NCBI RefSeq assembly: GCF_028023675.1
Contig: NZ_JAQIOZ010000011.1
Span: forward strand, 62,001-126,000
Origin: Primorskyibacter aestuariivivens
GTDB taxonomy: Bacteria > Pseudomonadota > Alphaproteobacteria > Rhodobacterales > Rhodobacteraceae
Reading direction: 5' to 3'
Length of the DNA stretch: 64,000 nucleotides
The notes beneath the pieces were generated by a model. That model saw nothing but the letters and a program-made list of their open reading frames with translations. It did not search any database and had not been told where the DNA came from. This document shows, piece after piece, positions 42,496 through 52,293 of this stretch (position 1 is the stretch's first letter; each line of letters opens with the position of its first letter). The position numbers were made by a program, and so were the translations under genes.

Positions 42496-42639
42496 CGCTC
42501 CGGCCGGCAGATCCAGCGGAACGACAGTCGGTTGATTGAGACGTGGTGGCGGACCGATTGGCCGCTTTGAAACCCTGCTGAAAAATTATGTGTTTCGCAT
42601 GAATGCCTGCTAAGTTGGGCAAAACAGGGTTCCAATGCC

Positions 42640-43482
42640 ATGGAAACGAACAAGGCGCAGGCTGACTACTGGGCGTCCCCTGCGGGCCTGAAATGGATTG
42701 AGCACGAACATGCTCTGGATAGCGCAATGGCCGGTATGCTGCGCATGATGCTCGACGTGGCTGAAATCGGCGCGTCGGACCGCGTCATCGACATCGGGTG
42801 TGGAACCGGAGCAAGCACGCTCGACGCCGCGCGGCGCGCTCCTGACGGCACCGTGCTCGGGGTGGACATTTCGGACCCGCTTCTCGCACGTGCTGCCGAC
42901 AGAGTGAACGCGTCAGGCTTGAAAAATGCGTCGTTTTTGTTGGCCGATGCTCAAACCTATGATTTTTCTGCCCAGCCCTTTGATCTTTTGGTGTCTCGCT
43001 TGGGTATGAGCTTCTTTTCCGACTCGGTTGCGGCCCTGAAAAATCTGTCCAATGCACTCAATAAAGATGGCAAAATGGTCTTCGTCTGCTGGGCATCGGT
43101 GGAGAAGAACCCGTGGTTTGCGATTCCAAAAAGCGCAGCGGAAGAAAGATTAGGGGCGCTGCCCAAGGGTAATCCACTTGCGCCCGGCCCAACCGCCTTT
43201 CAGGATTGCGATCGGGTGGCGGATCTGATGGACCGGGCGGGCGTGTCCGATATCGAAGCGCGTCCAGTAGACATTCTGCTTACACCTCCGGGTGGCGTGG
43301 AGGGGGCAGCACGCGCGGCCAGCAAGGTCGGTCCTGCAGCGCGTATCATGAAAGCCCATAATGGGACCAAAGCTGATGAGGCGGCGATCGAAAACGCCGT
43401 GATGGAAGCCTTTGAAGGCTTTGACGATGCAGGTACGGCACGGGTTCCCGCTGTGGTTAACCTATTCACCTGTTCGCGGTGA
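42640..43482 (+). CDS. class I SAM-dependent methyltransferase, low G+C
   Basis: A 280-residue UbiE-like methyltransferase. Motif I is VIDIGCGTGASTLD at 49-62, LGVDISDPLLARA is motif II, and LLVSRLGMSFFSD lies in the motif IV area. C-terminal segments are ordinary for small-molecule methyltransferases; the acceptor is unknown. G+C falls to about 47% over 42901-43080, well below neighbours, suggesting horizontal acquisition. It stands alone between the reductase gene and the converging rod-protein gene. Confidence 0.85.
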   Translation: METNKAQADYWASPAGLKWIEHEHALDSAMAGMLRMMLDVAEIGASDRVIDIGCGTGASTLDAARRAPDGTVLGVDISDPLLARAADRVNASGLKNASFLLADAQTYDFSAQPFDLLVSRLGMSFFSDSVAALKNLSNALNKDGKMVFVCWASVEKNPWFAIPKSAAEERLGALPKGNPLAPGPTAFQDCDRVADLMDRAGVSDIEARPVDILLTPPGGVEGAARAASKVGPAARIMKAHNGTKADEAAIENAVMEAFEGFDDAGTARVPAVVNLFTCSR

Positions 43483-43566
43483 GATCGACAGCAAATTCCA
43501 GATTGTCGAAAAGCAGCCGTTCACACGCCTCCACGCGACCGCAGGAATGTCCCGCGGTCCTGCCCC

Positions 43567-46179
43567 TCACTTCTCGGTAAATTTCAGCTCGATCCGGCGG
43601 TTGCGGGCGCGGGCCTCGGCGGTGTTGGCGGTATCCACCGGCTGAAACTGGCCAAACCCGTTGGCGGCTAGGCGCCCTGGCTCGATGCCCAGGAAATTGA
43701 TCATGTATTTCACCACTGACAAGGCGCGCGCTTGCGACAATTCCCAGTTATCGGCAAACTCGGAAGAGCCGACAATCGGCACATTGTCGGTATGGCCGTC
43801 CACCCGGATCACCCAGTCGATCTCTGGCGGGATGTCGGCGGCGACCGCTTTGAGAATACGCGCCACCTTGGCAATCTCCTGCTCGCCCTCGCGCGACAGG
43901 GTCGCGTCGCCCGAGGCGAAAAGCACCGAGGACGCAAAGACGAACCTGTCGCCCTCGATCCGGACACCTTCCTGATTACCCAGAAGATCGCGCAAACGGC
44001 CAAAGAATTCCGAGCGGTAGCGTTCCAGATCGCGGGCCTTTTCTTCAAGCAGGCGGTTGCGCTCGGCAAGAAGGTCGGCGCGCTCGGTCTGGAGGCGGGC
44101 CTTTTCCTCTTCGGCCTGACGGCGGCGCTGTTCTTCGAGCGCCTTTTGCGCCAGCGCTGCATTGAGATCCTGACCAAGGTTTTCAAGCTGGATGCGCGCG
44201 GCGGCATCGCGTTCCTTGGCGTCGTCCAGGAGCGACTGTAACTCGCCCAGCTGGGTGCGTAGCGCCGCAACCTGCCGGTTCAAAAGCGTGGCGCGTCGCT
44301 GGGCTTCGGTCGACACTTCGGTCTGCTGGGCCAGTTCCTCGCGGGCCGCGGCCAGAAGCGCGGCGCGGTTGGCCGCCTCGGAACGGCGGGCCTCGGCTTC
44401 TTGCTCGGCCGCTTGCGCCGCCTGTTCCGCAGCCAGCTTCGCGGTGATGGCATCGGCCAGTTGACGGCGGATTTCATTGCGGTCCTGTTCGGCCTGTACT
44501 GTGGCGGCCAGCGCGGCGGAGAGCTGGTCCCGCAGGCTGGTTTCTTCGGATTGCGTTTCGTTCATCGTGGCGCGCAGATTGGCCAACTGGCTTTCCAAGG
44601 ACGCCGCCTCGGATTGCGCCGCGTCGAGCTGGTTTGACAGGGTCTCGGCCTGTTGTTGCGCGGACAGCTGCGCGGCCAGAGCCTCGGCCAGTTTGTCCTC
44701 AAGCGATTTGGTTTCGCCCTGCGCCTCGGTCAATTGCGCCTGGGCGGTGGCAAGCTGGCCTTGGGCGTTGTCCCGGGCCTGTTCCGCGGCGATCTGCGCG
44801 GCCACGGCGGCGGCAAGCTGGTCCTGTATCTCGGACAGGTCGGTATCGGCCGCGTTCTGCGCCGCCAGTGCCTGCGCCAGTTCCTCTTCAAGCGTGGCTT
44901 TATCCGCTGCGGCGGCCTGCGCGGATTCATTTGCGTCGCGGGCTACACGCTCAGCGCTCAGCTTCGCGGCGAGGGCCGAAGCCAACTGCTCTTCCAGCGC
45001 CCCGCGTTCCTCGGCGGTTGCGGCGCGCAGGCTTTCGAGCGCCTGTTCAAGCTCGCCAATGCGGGCTGACTGGTCCTGCGTTGTCAGGAGCGCGGCAGCA
45101 AGCTGTGCCTCCAACGCGGTGAGTTGCGTGGAGCGTTGCTCGTCATCGGACAAGGCCGTCTGGAGGTCTGCGGCCAGCGCGACATTGCGGACTTCTGCGG
45201 CCTCCTGGGCCAACAGGGCGGCCGCCAATTGCGCTTTCAATGCGTCAGCGTCCTCGGCGCTGCTGGCCAAGGCGTCATCGAGCTGGGCGATCCGCGCCTC
45301 GGCCGCCTGTTGCGCCAAAAGCGCGGCGGACAGGCGGGTATCAAGGTCTTTTTCCACCGCCTGTGCGGCGGCGAGCATGGACAGGGTTTCCTCGGCTTTG
45401 CGGCGTTCTTCTTCCAGTGCCAAGGTCATGGCAGAAAGCTCCGCATCCGCCGTCATCAGCTTTTCGCGCAGCGCCTGGGCCGCAGCGGCCTCGGCCAGTC
45501 GGCGGGCCTCTTCCTCGGAGAGACGGTCTTCCAGATCGGCGATTTCACCCGACATCGCGGCTTGTTGTTCCGTCGCCTCGGTGCGCAACTCGGCGATCAT
45601 GGCCTCCAGCGCGTCGGCCTGGGCCGCCGCCAGCCGCGCCGCTTCGGTCTCGGCATCGATCTCATCGCGCAGTTGGGCCAGCGCCAGTTGCATGGCTTCT
45701 TGTTCCGAGAGCAATTCAGCTTCGCGCGTCTCCAGATCACCGATGCGGCTGGTGGCGCGGTCCTGTTCCGCCAAGAGGCCCGCGATCTGCTCCTCGAAAC
45801 TGGCAATCCGGGCATTGGCCGCGCCCAGCGCGTCGTTGCGCGCCTGCAGATCGCTGCGCAGCGTCGCGATCAGGGCGGCCTGTTCCGCTGCGCGGGACTC
45901 GGCATCGTTCAGGGTGGAGCTCAACTCACCCACTTCGTTTTCCAGCGCAGCGCTGCGGTCGCGCTCCAGACCCAGCGCATCGGCCAGCGCGGCGATCTCG
46001 GCGGAGAGCTCGTTCAACTCGCTTTCCTGCCCGGTGATGGTTTCGCGCAGGGTGAACTGCACCACCATGAAAATGGTCAGCACGAACATCAGAACCAGCA
46101 AAAGCCCGGTCATGGCGTCAACGAAGCCGGGCCAGATCGAGGCCTGAAACCGTTGTCCGGTGCGGCGGGACAGGGACAT
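43567..46179 (-). CDS. MotB/OmpA-like peptidoglycan-binding protein with giant helical rod
   Basis: An 870-residue inner-membrane protein. A short cytoplasmic N-terminus precedes one transmembrane helix (about 18-42) with Asp21 at the MotB/TolR proton-carrier position (GFVDAMTGLLLVLMF). Residues 45-737 form an Ala/Glu/Leu/Gln-rich coiled-coil rod with no Pro, Trp, Cys or His that I could find. Residues 738-870 are a complete OmpA-like domain (RVDGHTDNVP, LSQARALSVV, GFGQFQPV, RARNRRIEL) for binding peptidoglycan. Nine LAxALxAQ-type repeats start at residues 282, 317, 359, 398, 433, 454, 496, 552 and 573, nearly all in heptad register. It follows its MotA/TolQ-like partner by 3 bases. A proton-driven envelope machine is probable; its output is unknown. 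Confidence 0.87.
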   Translation of the reverse strand: MSLSRRTGQRFQASIWPGFVDAMTGLLLVLMFVLTIFMVVQFTLRETITGQESELNELSAEIAALADALGLERDRSAALENEVGELSSTLNDAESRAAEQAALIATLRSDLQARNDALGAANARIASFEEQIAGLLAEQDRATSRIGDLETREAELLSEQEAMQLALAQLRDEIDAETEAARLAAAQADALEAMIAELRTEATEQQAAMSGEIADLEDRLSEEEARRLAEAAAAQALREKLMTADAELSAMTLALEEERRKAEETLSMLAAAQAVEKDLDTRLSAALLAQQAAEARIAQLDDALASSAEDADALKAQLAAALLAQEAAEVRNVALAADLQTALSDDEQRSTQLTALEAQLAAALLTTQDQSARIGELEQALESLRAATAEERGALEEQLASALAAKLSAERVARDANESAQAAAADKATLEEELAQALAAQNAADTDLSEIQDQLAAAVAAQIAAEQARDNAQGQLATAQAQLTEAQGETKSLEDKLAEALAAQLSAQQQAETLSNQLDAAQSEAASLESQLANLRATMNETQSEETSLRDQLSAALAATVQAEQDRNEIRRQLADAITAKLAAEQAAQAAEQEAEARRSEAANRAALLAAAREELAQQTEVSTEAQRRATLLNRQVAALRTQLGELQSLLDDAKERDAAARIQLENLGQDLNAALAQKALEEQRRRQAEEEKARLQTERADLLAERNRLLEEKARDLERYRSEFFGRLRDLLGNQEGVRIEGDRFVFASSVLFASGDATLSREGEQEIAKVARILKAVAADIPPEIDWVIRVDGHTDNVPIVGSSEFADNWELSQARALSVVKYMINFLGIEPGRLAANGFGQFQPVDTANTAEARARNRRIELKFTEK

Positions 46180-46182
46180 GGC

Positions 46183-47409
46183 CTAGCCCTCCTGCTCCGG
46201 TGTTTCGACCCGTGGCGGGCGCTTGTTGCGGTTGGGGCGCGGAGCGGCGACCGCAGCCTGACGGGCCGCATTGAGCGCGCGGGTCAGGGCCGACAATTCG
46301 GTGCGCAGCTCGGCCATGCTTTCCTGTCGTCCGGCGGACATCTCTTCGAGAATGCGCAGCATCTGCACGTCGATCGAGCGCAGGCGCATGCGGCTTTCGG
46401 CATCGATCCCTTCCGTTGCCGGGCGATTTTCCAACGCGTCGATGAGCCGTTCCTGCCCTTCGGCCAGACGGGTCAGTGCCATTGTCGGCGCGGCCTGCGC
46501 TTCCAGCCGTTCTGTCATGCGCTCGACGCCATCGGCGAGCTTGGACAGTTTATCGTCCACCATGGCCCGGCTGACATCGGACTGGGTGAACATCTGTTGC
46601 AGGCTTTCCATCTGCTCGGACATGTGATCGACGACCGCGACAAGCAATTGCTGGTCACTGCCCTCGCCATCACCGGACCCGGCATAGCCCAGCCGCGTGA
46701 TGGTCGAGAGCCATTCCTCCAGCTCGCGGTAGAACCGGTTCTGCCCATGTCCCGCGAAGAGCTCCAGAAGCCCAACGACAAGCGACCCCGCCAGCCCCAG
46801 AAGGGAGGAGGCAAAGGCCGTGCCCATGCCGCCAAGCTGGGCCTGCAGCCCTTCTTGCAGCCGCTCGAAAATCTGCCCGCCGGTCTCGCCCGGCGCGGGC
46901 GTGAGCGAACGGATCGTGTCGACCAGCGCGGGCACGGTGGTGGCCAGCCCGTAGAAGGTGCCCAGCAGACCCAGAAAGATCAGCAGGCTGACGATATAGC
47001 GGGTGATCTCGCGCGCCTCGTCGATCCGCTGCCCCACGGAATCGAGGATCGAGCGCGACGAGGTAGCCGAGATTTGCATCCGCTTGCCGCGCGAGCGCAT
47101 CAACGCGGCAAGCGGGGCAAGGATACGCGGCGCTGTATGCCCAGCATCACGTTCGGCCACGAAATTCTCGATCCAGCGGACCGACCCGATCAACTGCACC
47201 ACCTGCCAGAACGTGGCCAGCACACCGATGACGAAGACGACGACGATGAACCCGTTGAGATATGGATTGGCCAGAAACACCGGCAGGATACGCGGCAAGG
47301 CCAGCACCAGACCGGCACAGACCAGCCCGAGAACGGTGATCATGAAGAGCACCTGTCTGACGGGCTGGGAAAATCTCGGCTCGGCCTCGAGGTCCGGCTG
47401 GTCCACCAT
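46183..47409 (-). CDS. MotA/TolQ/ExbB-like proton channel protein
   Basis: A 408-residue membrane protein with about four hydrophobic segments (about 18-40, 50-72, 135-160, 195-220). The conserved TM3-TM4 core is RYIVSLLIFLGLLGTFYGLATTV and GMGTAFASSLLGLAGSLVVGLLE, the MotA/TolQ/ExbB signature. A cytoplasmic C-terminal helical region of about 150 residues follows, ending in basic residues. It is the first gene of a two-gene unit with the MotB/OmpA-like rod protein 3 bases downstream, so the two should form a stator-like channel complex. No flagellar genes are nearby. Confidence 0.87.
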   Translation of the reverse strand: MVDQPDLEAEPRFSQPVRQVLFMITVLGLVCAGLVLALPRILPVFLANPYLNGFIVVVFVIGVLATFWQVVQLIGSVRWIENFVAERDAGHTAPRILAPLAALMRSRGKRMQISATSSRSILDSVGQRIDEAREITRYIVSLLIFLGLLGTFYGLATTVPALVDTIRSLTPAPGETGGQIFERLQEGLQAQLGGMGTAFASSLLGLAGSLVVGLLELFAGHGQNRFYRELEEWLSTITRLGYAGSGDGEGSDQQLLVAVVDHMSEQMESLQQMFTQSDVSRAMVDDKLSKLADGVERMTERLEAQAAPTMALTRLAEGQERLIDALENRPATEGIDAESRMRLRSIDVQMLRILEEMSAGRQESMAELRTELSALTRALNAARQAAVAAPRPNRNKRPPRVETPEQEG

Positions 47410-47477
47410 GAGGGACGGTTCCTGACGCTGTTGTTTACGTCCGGACTCTAGGCACGATCCTCAGGCAAGCCAAGGAA

Positions 47478-48008
47478 TTATCGGCAAATGTCACGAACCC
47501 GTGCGGCCAACCATTGCAAATCTGCATCCTCGATCCCCAGTTCGGCCAGATGCGCGGCGGTGTTCCAGAGATATTCGGTGTTGGGTCCACGCCCGCCCAC
47601 GGCACGTGCGATGATCTGCGCCTGTTTCTCAAGATCCATGCCCCGGCAATATTGCCAGTGATCGGCATTGATCACATAGGCCAGCGCCTCGACCTTGCGA
47701 CCATCCTCCAGACCCAGCATCACATGGCGTTCGACATAGGCCGAGGAGACCAGTTCACGTTCACGCAGATAGGCAAGGGTCTCGTCCTCGGTCCCCGGCT
47801 CGGCGCGCAGGGCCACCCCGTCACAGACCGCTCCGGGCGCTTCATCCAGCGCCAAGACCAGTCCCGGCTCCGCCTCGGTGCCGCGATGATGGATGGAATG
47901 CATGCAGAAGCTGCGGTGATAATCCTCAAGCGAGGCCAGCCGCTGTTCGGCGACCGGGAACCCGGGGTTCCACAAAAGCGAGCCGTAGCCAAACACCCAA
48001 AGCGCCAT
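47478..48008 (-). CDS. ChaC-family gamma-glutamylcyclotransferase
   Basis: A 176-residue enzyme of the ChaC family. It starts with WVFGYGSLLWNPGF (substrate loop) and contains RSFCMHSIHHRGTEAEPGL, GVALRAEPGTEDETLAYLRERE and NTEYLWNTAAHL, all typical. Family members release 5-oxoproline from glutathione in the cytosol. The start is ATG 48008. It is divergent from the DUF2125 gene with 80 bases between. Glutathione synthesis (gshB) and use genes are elsewhere in the window. Confidence 0.93.
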   Translation of the reverse strand: MALWVFGYGSLLWNPGFPVAEQRLASLEDYHRSFCMHSIHHRGTEAEPGLVLALDEAPGAVCDGVALRAEPGTEDETLAYLRERELVSSAYVERHVMLGLEDGRKVEALAYVINADHWQYCRGMDLEKQAQIIARAVGGRGPNTEYLWNTAAHLAELGIEDADLQWLAARVRDICR

Positions 48009-48088
48009 GATGCCTTTCCCTTCCAGCACAGGTCTCGTAAACCATCCCCGTTCCGGGTGAAACCCCGGTGGGTTGAACGGGGTGCGCC

Positions 48089-49084
48089 ATGTTGAAGCGT
48101 CTGACATTTCTGGTGATCGCGGCGGCGTTGGGCTGGTCGGCCTGGTGGTACTGGGGCGCATCGCAATTGCGTGGCAGTTATGAAGACTGGTTCGCCGAGC
48201 GCCGTGACGATGGCTGGCAAGCGGGGTATTCCAGCATGGAGATCCGCGGCTTTCCCAACCGGCATGACACCACATGGAGCGATGTGCAGATTGTCGATCC
48301 CGACAGTGGGCTGGGCTGGGACGCGCCGTTCTTTCAGCTTTTCCTGCTGAGCTACAACCGCAACCATGCCATCGCCGTCTGGCCAGACACCCAAAGTATC
48401 CTGACCCCCGACGGGCGCTATGACGTGTCCAGCGACAGCCTTCAGGCAAGCCTGATCACCGAAAGCTCCGACCACCTGCTGTTGCGCAGCAATCTGGCGG
48501 CGGATGTGGTGAATGTCACCGATCCGGGTGGCGACACCACCGCGCTGGCAGCCCTGCGCGCGTCAGTCGCGCGGGTCGAGGGGACGGTGGACAGCTATGA
48601 TATCGCGCTGGGGGTTGAGGGGCTGGCGCTGTCCAACCCGTTCCTGCGCGCTGCTGAAGGTGCGGTTCCCGATACGTTTCAGGAAACCCGCCTTCAGGCA
48701 CAGGTGACGTTTGATCGCCCGATCTCGGTCGGGTCGCTGTCCGGGAACCGCCCCCGTCCCACGGCGCTGGACCTGACATTGGCAGAGCTGAAATGGGGGC
48801 CGATGGGGCTGCGCCTGACTGGTGAGATGAAGATCGACGGCAAGGGCTGGATCGAAGGAGACCTGCATATCCGCGCCGAAGACTGGCGTGAAATGCTGCG
48901 CGTGGCGCGCAATTCTGGCGAGGTGCCGCAGGCAATGGTCGACGGTCTTGAGGGGGTCCTGGGGTTGCTGTCTCAGATCTCGGGCGGCGGCCAAAACATC
49001 GACGTGTCCTTGCGCTTTGACGACAAGCGCACGCTTTTGGGGCCGCTGCCGGTTGGCCCCGCGCCCCGGATCGAGCTTCGCTAG
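48089..49084 (+). CDS. DUF2125-family exported protein
   Basis: A 331-residue protein with one N-terminal membrane anchor or signal (about 4-24) and a DUF2125-type periplasmic body: SSMEIRGFPNRHDTTWSDVQI near the start and LDLTLAELKWGPMGLRLTGEMKID later. DUF2125 is common in alphaproteobacteria and has no assigned function; the beta-rich pattern resembles AsmA/envelope proteins, which is only an impression. It precedes the M20 deacylase by 53 bases on the same strand. Confidence 0.82.
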   Translation: MLKRLTFLVIAAALGWSAWWYWGASQLRGSYEDWFAERRDDGWQAGYSSMEIRGFPNRHDTTWSDVQIVDPDSGLGWDAPFFQLFLLSYNRNHAIAVWPDTQSILTPDGRYDVSSDSLQASLITESSDHLLLRSNLAADVVNVTDPGGDTTALAALRASVARVEGTVDSYDIALGVEGLALSNPFLRAAEGAVPDTFQETRLQAQVTFDRPISVGSLSGNRPRPTALDLTLAELKWGPMGLRLTGEMKIDGKGWIEGDLHIRAEDWREMLRVARNSGEVPQAMVDGLEGVLGLLSQISGGGQNIDVSLRFDDKRTLLGPLPVGPAPRIELR

Positions 49085-49137
49085 CACTTGCGCCGCGTCT
49101 CCCCGCGCGCAAGACTGCGCCGCGAAAGGGGAATGCG

Positions 49138-50430
49138 ATGCAGGACATTCACGAGCGGTTGAAAGCAGAGATCGCGGCGCGGCGCGAGGAGTTGATCGCG
49201 CTGACGCAGGACCTGATCCGCATTCCCACGCTCAACCCGCCGGGCGAGAATTACCGCGAAATCTGTGACTATCTGGCAAAACGGCTGGGGGCCAAGGGGT
49301 TCGAGGTGCAACTGATCCGGGCCGAAGGCGCACCGGGTGACAGCAACCGTTATCCGCGCTGGAACGTGCTTGCCCGGCGCGACGGCGCGCATCCCGGCGA
49401 TTGCGTGCATTTCAACTCGCATACCGACGTGGTCGAGGTGGGCCATGGCTGGACATTTGATCCCTTTGGCGGGGAGGTGTCAGAGGGCCGGATCTATGGC
49501 CGCGGTGCCTGTGACATGAAGGGCGGGCTGGCGGCGTCGATCATCGCGGTGGAGGTGTTCGTGGACCTCTGCCCCGATTTCGCCGGTGCCATCGAGATCA
49601 GCGGCACGGCGGATGAGGAATCCGGCGGCTATGGCGGCGTCGCCTATCTTGCGGAACAGGGCTTTTTCGCGCCCGCCCGCGTGCAGCATGTGATCATCCC
49701 CGAACCGCTGAACAAAGACCGCATTTGCCTGGGTCATCGCGGCGGATGGTGGGCGGAGATCGAAACCAAGGGAGAGATCGCCCATGGCTCCATGCCCTTC
49801 CTCGGCGATTGCGCGGTGCGCCATATGGGGGCGGTGCTGGACGCGTTTGAACGCGAGTTGTTTCCGGCCATGGCGGCGCGGCACACGGATATGCCCGTGG
49901 TCCCCGAAGGCGCGCGGCAATCGACGATGAACATCAACTCGATCCATGGGGGACAGGCCGAACAGGACCCGGATTACACCGGCCTGCCCGCCCATTGTGT
50001 GCCGGATTCATGCCGCATTGTGATTGACCGGCGCTATCTGCCGGAAGAGAGCCATGAGAGCGTGTCGCGCGAAATCCGGGAGTTGCTGGAGGCGCTCAAG
50101 AGCAACCGGGCGAAATTCGAATATCGCCTCGACGAGATCAACCACGTGGCCCCGTCCATGACCGACCGCAACGCGCCGGTGGTCACCACCGTGGCCGAGG
50201 CCATCGAACAGGTGCTGGGCAAGGCGCCTGACTATGTCGCCTCGCCCGGCACCTATGACCAAAAACATATCGACCGGATCGGCAAGCTGAAGAACTGTAT
50301 CGCCTATGGGCCGGGCGTGCTGGAACTGGCGCATAAACCGGATGAATGGGTGGGCATCGACGACATGGTGGAAAGCGCCCAGGTCATGGCGCTGTCACTG
50401 GCCGCGCTCTGCCTGCCAGTGTCGGGCTAG
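49138..50430 (+). CDS. M20-family ArgE/DapE-type deacylase
   Basis: A 430-residue zinc-dependent amidohydrolase. Metal and catalytic residues are visible: HFNSHTDVVEVG (first His/Asp), YGRGACDMKGG (bridging Asp), SGTADEESGG (catalytic Glu pair), and a C-terminal GTYDQKHID that supplies the last His. It belongs to the acetylornithine deacetylase/succinyl-diaminopimelate desuccinylase superfamily, but the acyl substrate is not resolved; a dedicated role in arginine or lysine synthesis is not supported by neighbours. Downstream is a hairpin repeat and the converging panC. Confidence 0.88.
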   Translation: MQDIHERLKAEIAARREELIALTQDLIRIPTLNPPGENYREICDYLAKRLGAKGFEVQLIRAEGAPGDSNRYPRWNVLARRDGAHPGDCVHFNSHTDVVEVGHGWTFDPFGGEVSEGRIYGRGACDMKGGLAASIIAVEVFVDLCPDFAGAIEISGTADEESGGYGGVAYLAEQGFFAPARVQHVIIPEPLNKDRICLGHRGGWWAEIETKGEIAHGSMPFLGDCAVRHMGAVLDAFERELFPAMAARHTDMPVVPEGARQSTMNINSIHGGQAEQDPDYTGLPAHCVPDSCRIVIDRRYLPEESHESVSREIRELLEALKSNRAKFEYRLDEINHVAPSMTDRNAPVVTTVAEAIEQVLGKAPDYVASPGTYDQKHIDRIGKLKNCIAYGPGVLELAHKPDEWVGIDDMVESAQVMALSLAALCLPVSG

Positions 50431-50448
50431 CGGAGGCGAGCCCACGCA

Positions 50449-50500
50449 CCCTGACTTCATCTTGCCGGACAAACTCCCGCCGGAGGCAAGAAAGTCAGGG
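50449..50500. terminator. repeat family A copy 2 forming a convergent hairpin
   Basis: CCCTGACTT...CTTGCC (50449-50466) pairs with GGCAAGAAAGTCAGGG (50485-50500) and encloses the repeat core shared with 2864-2900. It lies between converging M20 and panC genes and fits a bidirectional terminator. Confidence 0.7.
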
Positions 50501-50508
50501 AGCGCCGG

Positions 50509-51363
50509 TCAGCTCAGCAGCGGCACGTCGATATTGTCGATCAGCCGCACGCCCGCCAGATGCGCCGCCGCAAAAAGCCGCGCCGGGCGTGTGGGGCGGT
50601 CCAGCAAGGACAGGTCGTCACAGGCCCGCAGTTCCAGATAGTCGATGGACAGGAAATCCGCATTCATCAGCCGTTTTTCCGCAGCCGGGTAAAGATCGCT
50701 CATGGCTTCGCCTCTGCCCAGCGCCTCGGCAATGCCTTCCATCACCTCATGCATTATCGGTGCCTTGACCCGGGCACGGTCGCTGAGCAGCAGGTTGCGC
50801 GACGACATAGCCAGCCCGTCAATCTCGCGGATCGTGGGACAGCCCACCACCTCGACCCCCAGATCCAGATCGCGGGCAAGGCGGCGGACGACCTGCAATT
50901 GCTGGAAATCCTTTTCCCCGAAAAACGCCAGATCGGCAGAGGTCTGGGTGAAGAGCTTGGTCACCACCGTGGCGACCCCGTCGAAATGGCCCGGGCGGTG
51001 CGCCCCGCAGAGGACATCGGTCAGCCCATCGACGGAGACCGTGGTGGAAAATCCCTGTGGGTACATCGTGTCGCCATCGGGGACATAGATCGCGTCCACC
51101 GCAAATCGTTCCAGCTTGCGCGCATCCTCGTGTTCGGTGCGCGGGTAATTGGCCAAGTCTTCAGGATTGTTGAACTGTTTCGGGTTTACGAAAATCGTGA
51201 CAATCACCCGGTCGGCGCGCGATTTGGCCGCCGCCACAAGGCTGAGATGCCCATCATGCAACGCGCCCATGGTGGGGACCACGCCGATGGTTTCACCCGC
51301 CATGTGCCACGCCTTCGTCATGGCGCGCAGCTCTGGCAGGGACCGGACGATGGGCGCGGTCAT
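50509..51363 (-). CDS. panC: pantothenate synthetase
   Basis: Condenses pantoate and beta-alanine to pantothenate using ATP. The 284-residue enzyme has the HIGH-like [15 protein letters not shown], the nucleotide segment [14 protein letters not shown] and the KMSKS-like SSRNLLLS. Start ATG 51363 overlaps the panB stop (ATGA). Together with panB and coaBC (2.9-4.1 kb) it covers several coenzyme A steps in this window. Length and motifs are normal. Confidence 0.97.
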   Translation of the reverse strand: MTAPIVRSLPELRAMTKAWHMAGETIGVVPTMGALHDGHLSLVAAAKSRADRVIVTIFVNPKQFNNPEDLANYPRTEHEDARKLERFAVDAIYVPDGDTMYPQGFSTTVSVDGLTDVLCGAHRPGHFDGVATVVTKLFTQTSADLAFFGEKDFQQLQVVRRLARDLDLGVEVVGCPTIREIDGLAMSSRNLLLSDRARVKAPIMHEVMEGIAEALGRGEAMSDLYPAAEKRLMNADFLSIDYLELRACDDLSLLDRPTRPARLFAAAHLAGVRLIDNIDVPLLS

Positions 51364-52205
51364 TGTTTGCCCTCCGGTTTCGTATCGGGCAGTTTGTCGC
51401 TGAATACATGCTCCAGCGCCGGGAACTTGCGCGCGCGCACATCGGCAGCATAGGCGGCAATCGCGGCCTCGCCGTCATCGCCCAGCCGGGCGTAGCGTTT
51501 GACGAATTTCGGCTTGAACGCGGTAAACAGCCCCAGCATGTCATCGACCACGAGGATCTGGCCGTCACAGCCGACGGATGCCCCGATCCCGATGGTGGGA
51601 ATGGTGATCTTGGCGGTGATTGCATCGGCCAGCACTTCCGGCACCTTTTCCAGCACCACGGAAAACGCCCCGGCACGGGTGACGGCCTTGGCATCCTCGG
51701 TCAGTTGTTTGGCCGCGTCGCCACGGCCCTGCACCTTGTAACCGCCCAGCGTGTTGATCGACTGCGGCGTCAGCCCGATATGCGCCATGACCGGCACGCC
51801 CCGCGCGGTGAGGAACGCAATCGTGTCTTCCATATGCGCGCCACCTTCGAGCTTGACGGCAGCCGCGCCGGTCTCGCCCATGATGCGAGACGCATTTCGG
51901 AACGCCTGTTCGGGGCTTTCCTCGTAGGAGCCAAAGGGCATGTCGACGACCATCATGGATTTGGCAAGCCCGCGCGCCACGGCCCGGCCATGCAGGATCA
52001 TCATGTCCATGGTCACGCCGAGCGTGGACGGCAGACCGTGCAGCACCATGCCAACACTGTCACCCACAAGGACAAAGTCGCAATGGGCATCCATCATTTG
52101 CGCCATGGGCGTCGTATAGGCTGTCAGCGAGACAATCGGGGTGCCGCCTTTCATCGCCCGGATATCATCCGGCATGGGGGCGGTCTTGCGGGCGGTGGCG
52201 CTCAT
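51360..52205 (-). CDS. panB: 3-methyl-2-oxobutanoate hydroxymethyltransferase
   Basis: First enzyme of pantoate formation, transferring hydroxymethyl from methylene-tetrahydrofolate to alpha-ketoisovalerate. The 281-residue TIM-barrel shows MVSLTAY-like start ([17 protein letters not shown]), [11 protein letters not shown] (metal and substrate binding), [14 protein letters not shown] and AHIGLTPQ. It is followed by panC with a 4-base overlap, the usual order. Promoter likely in the 88-base gap after the small membrane-protein gene, though none is striking. Confidence 0.97.
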   Translation of the reverse strand: MSATARKTAPMPDDIRAMKGGTPIVSLTAYTTPMAQMMDAHCDFVLVGDSVGMVLHGLPSTLGVTMDMMILHGRAVARGLAKSMMVVDMPFGSYEESPEQAFRNASRIMGETGAAAVKLEGGAHMEDTIAFLTARGVPVMAHIGLTPQSINTLGGYKVQGRGDAAKQLTEDAKAVTRAGAFSVVLEKVPEVLADAITAKITIPTIGIGASVGCDGQILVVDDMLGLFTAFKPKFVKRYARLGDDGEAAIAAYAADVRARKFPALEHVFSDKLPDTKPEGKQ

Positions 52206-52293
52206 GGGCGGGCCTCCGAAGTATCAGCGTTACAAGCGTGTAACAGGACCAATGCGGCGAATCCAGCGGCTTGGCAAGATCGCAAATCCCGGA

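Noticed and set aside
43567-47409. Zorya-like anti-phage system (ZorA/ZorB)
   Set aside because: In Zorya the long tail belongs to the MotA-like ZorA and lies in the cytoplasm, with ZorC/D/E nearby. Here the rod is in the OmpA-like partner and no defence genes are adjacent.
44477-47451. Long Ser/Arg/Ala-rich open frames on the plus strand opposite the rod protein and its partner
   Set aside because: They are antisense shadows of the Ala/Glu/Leu coiled-coil and membrane protein; composition and absence of motifs argue against real genes.
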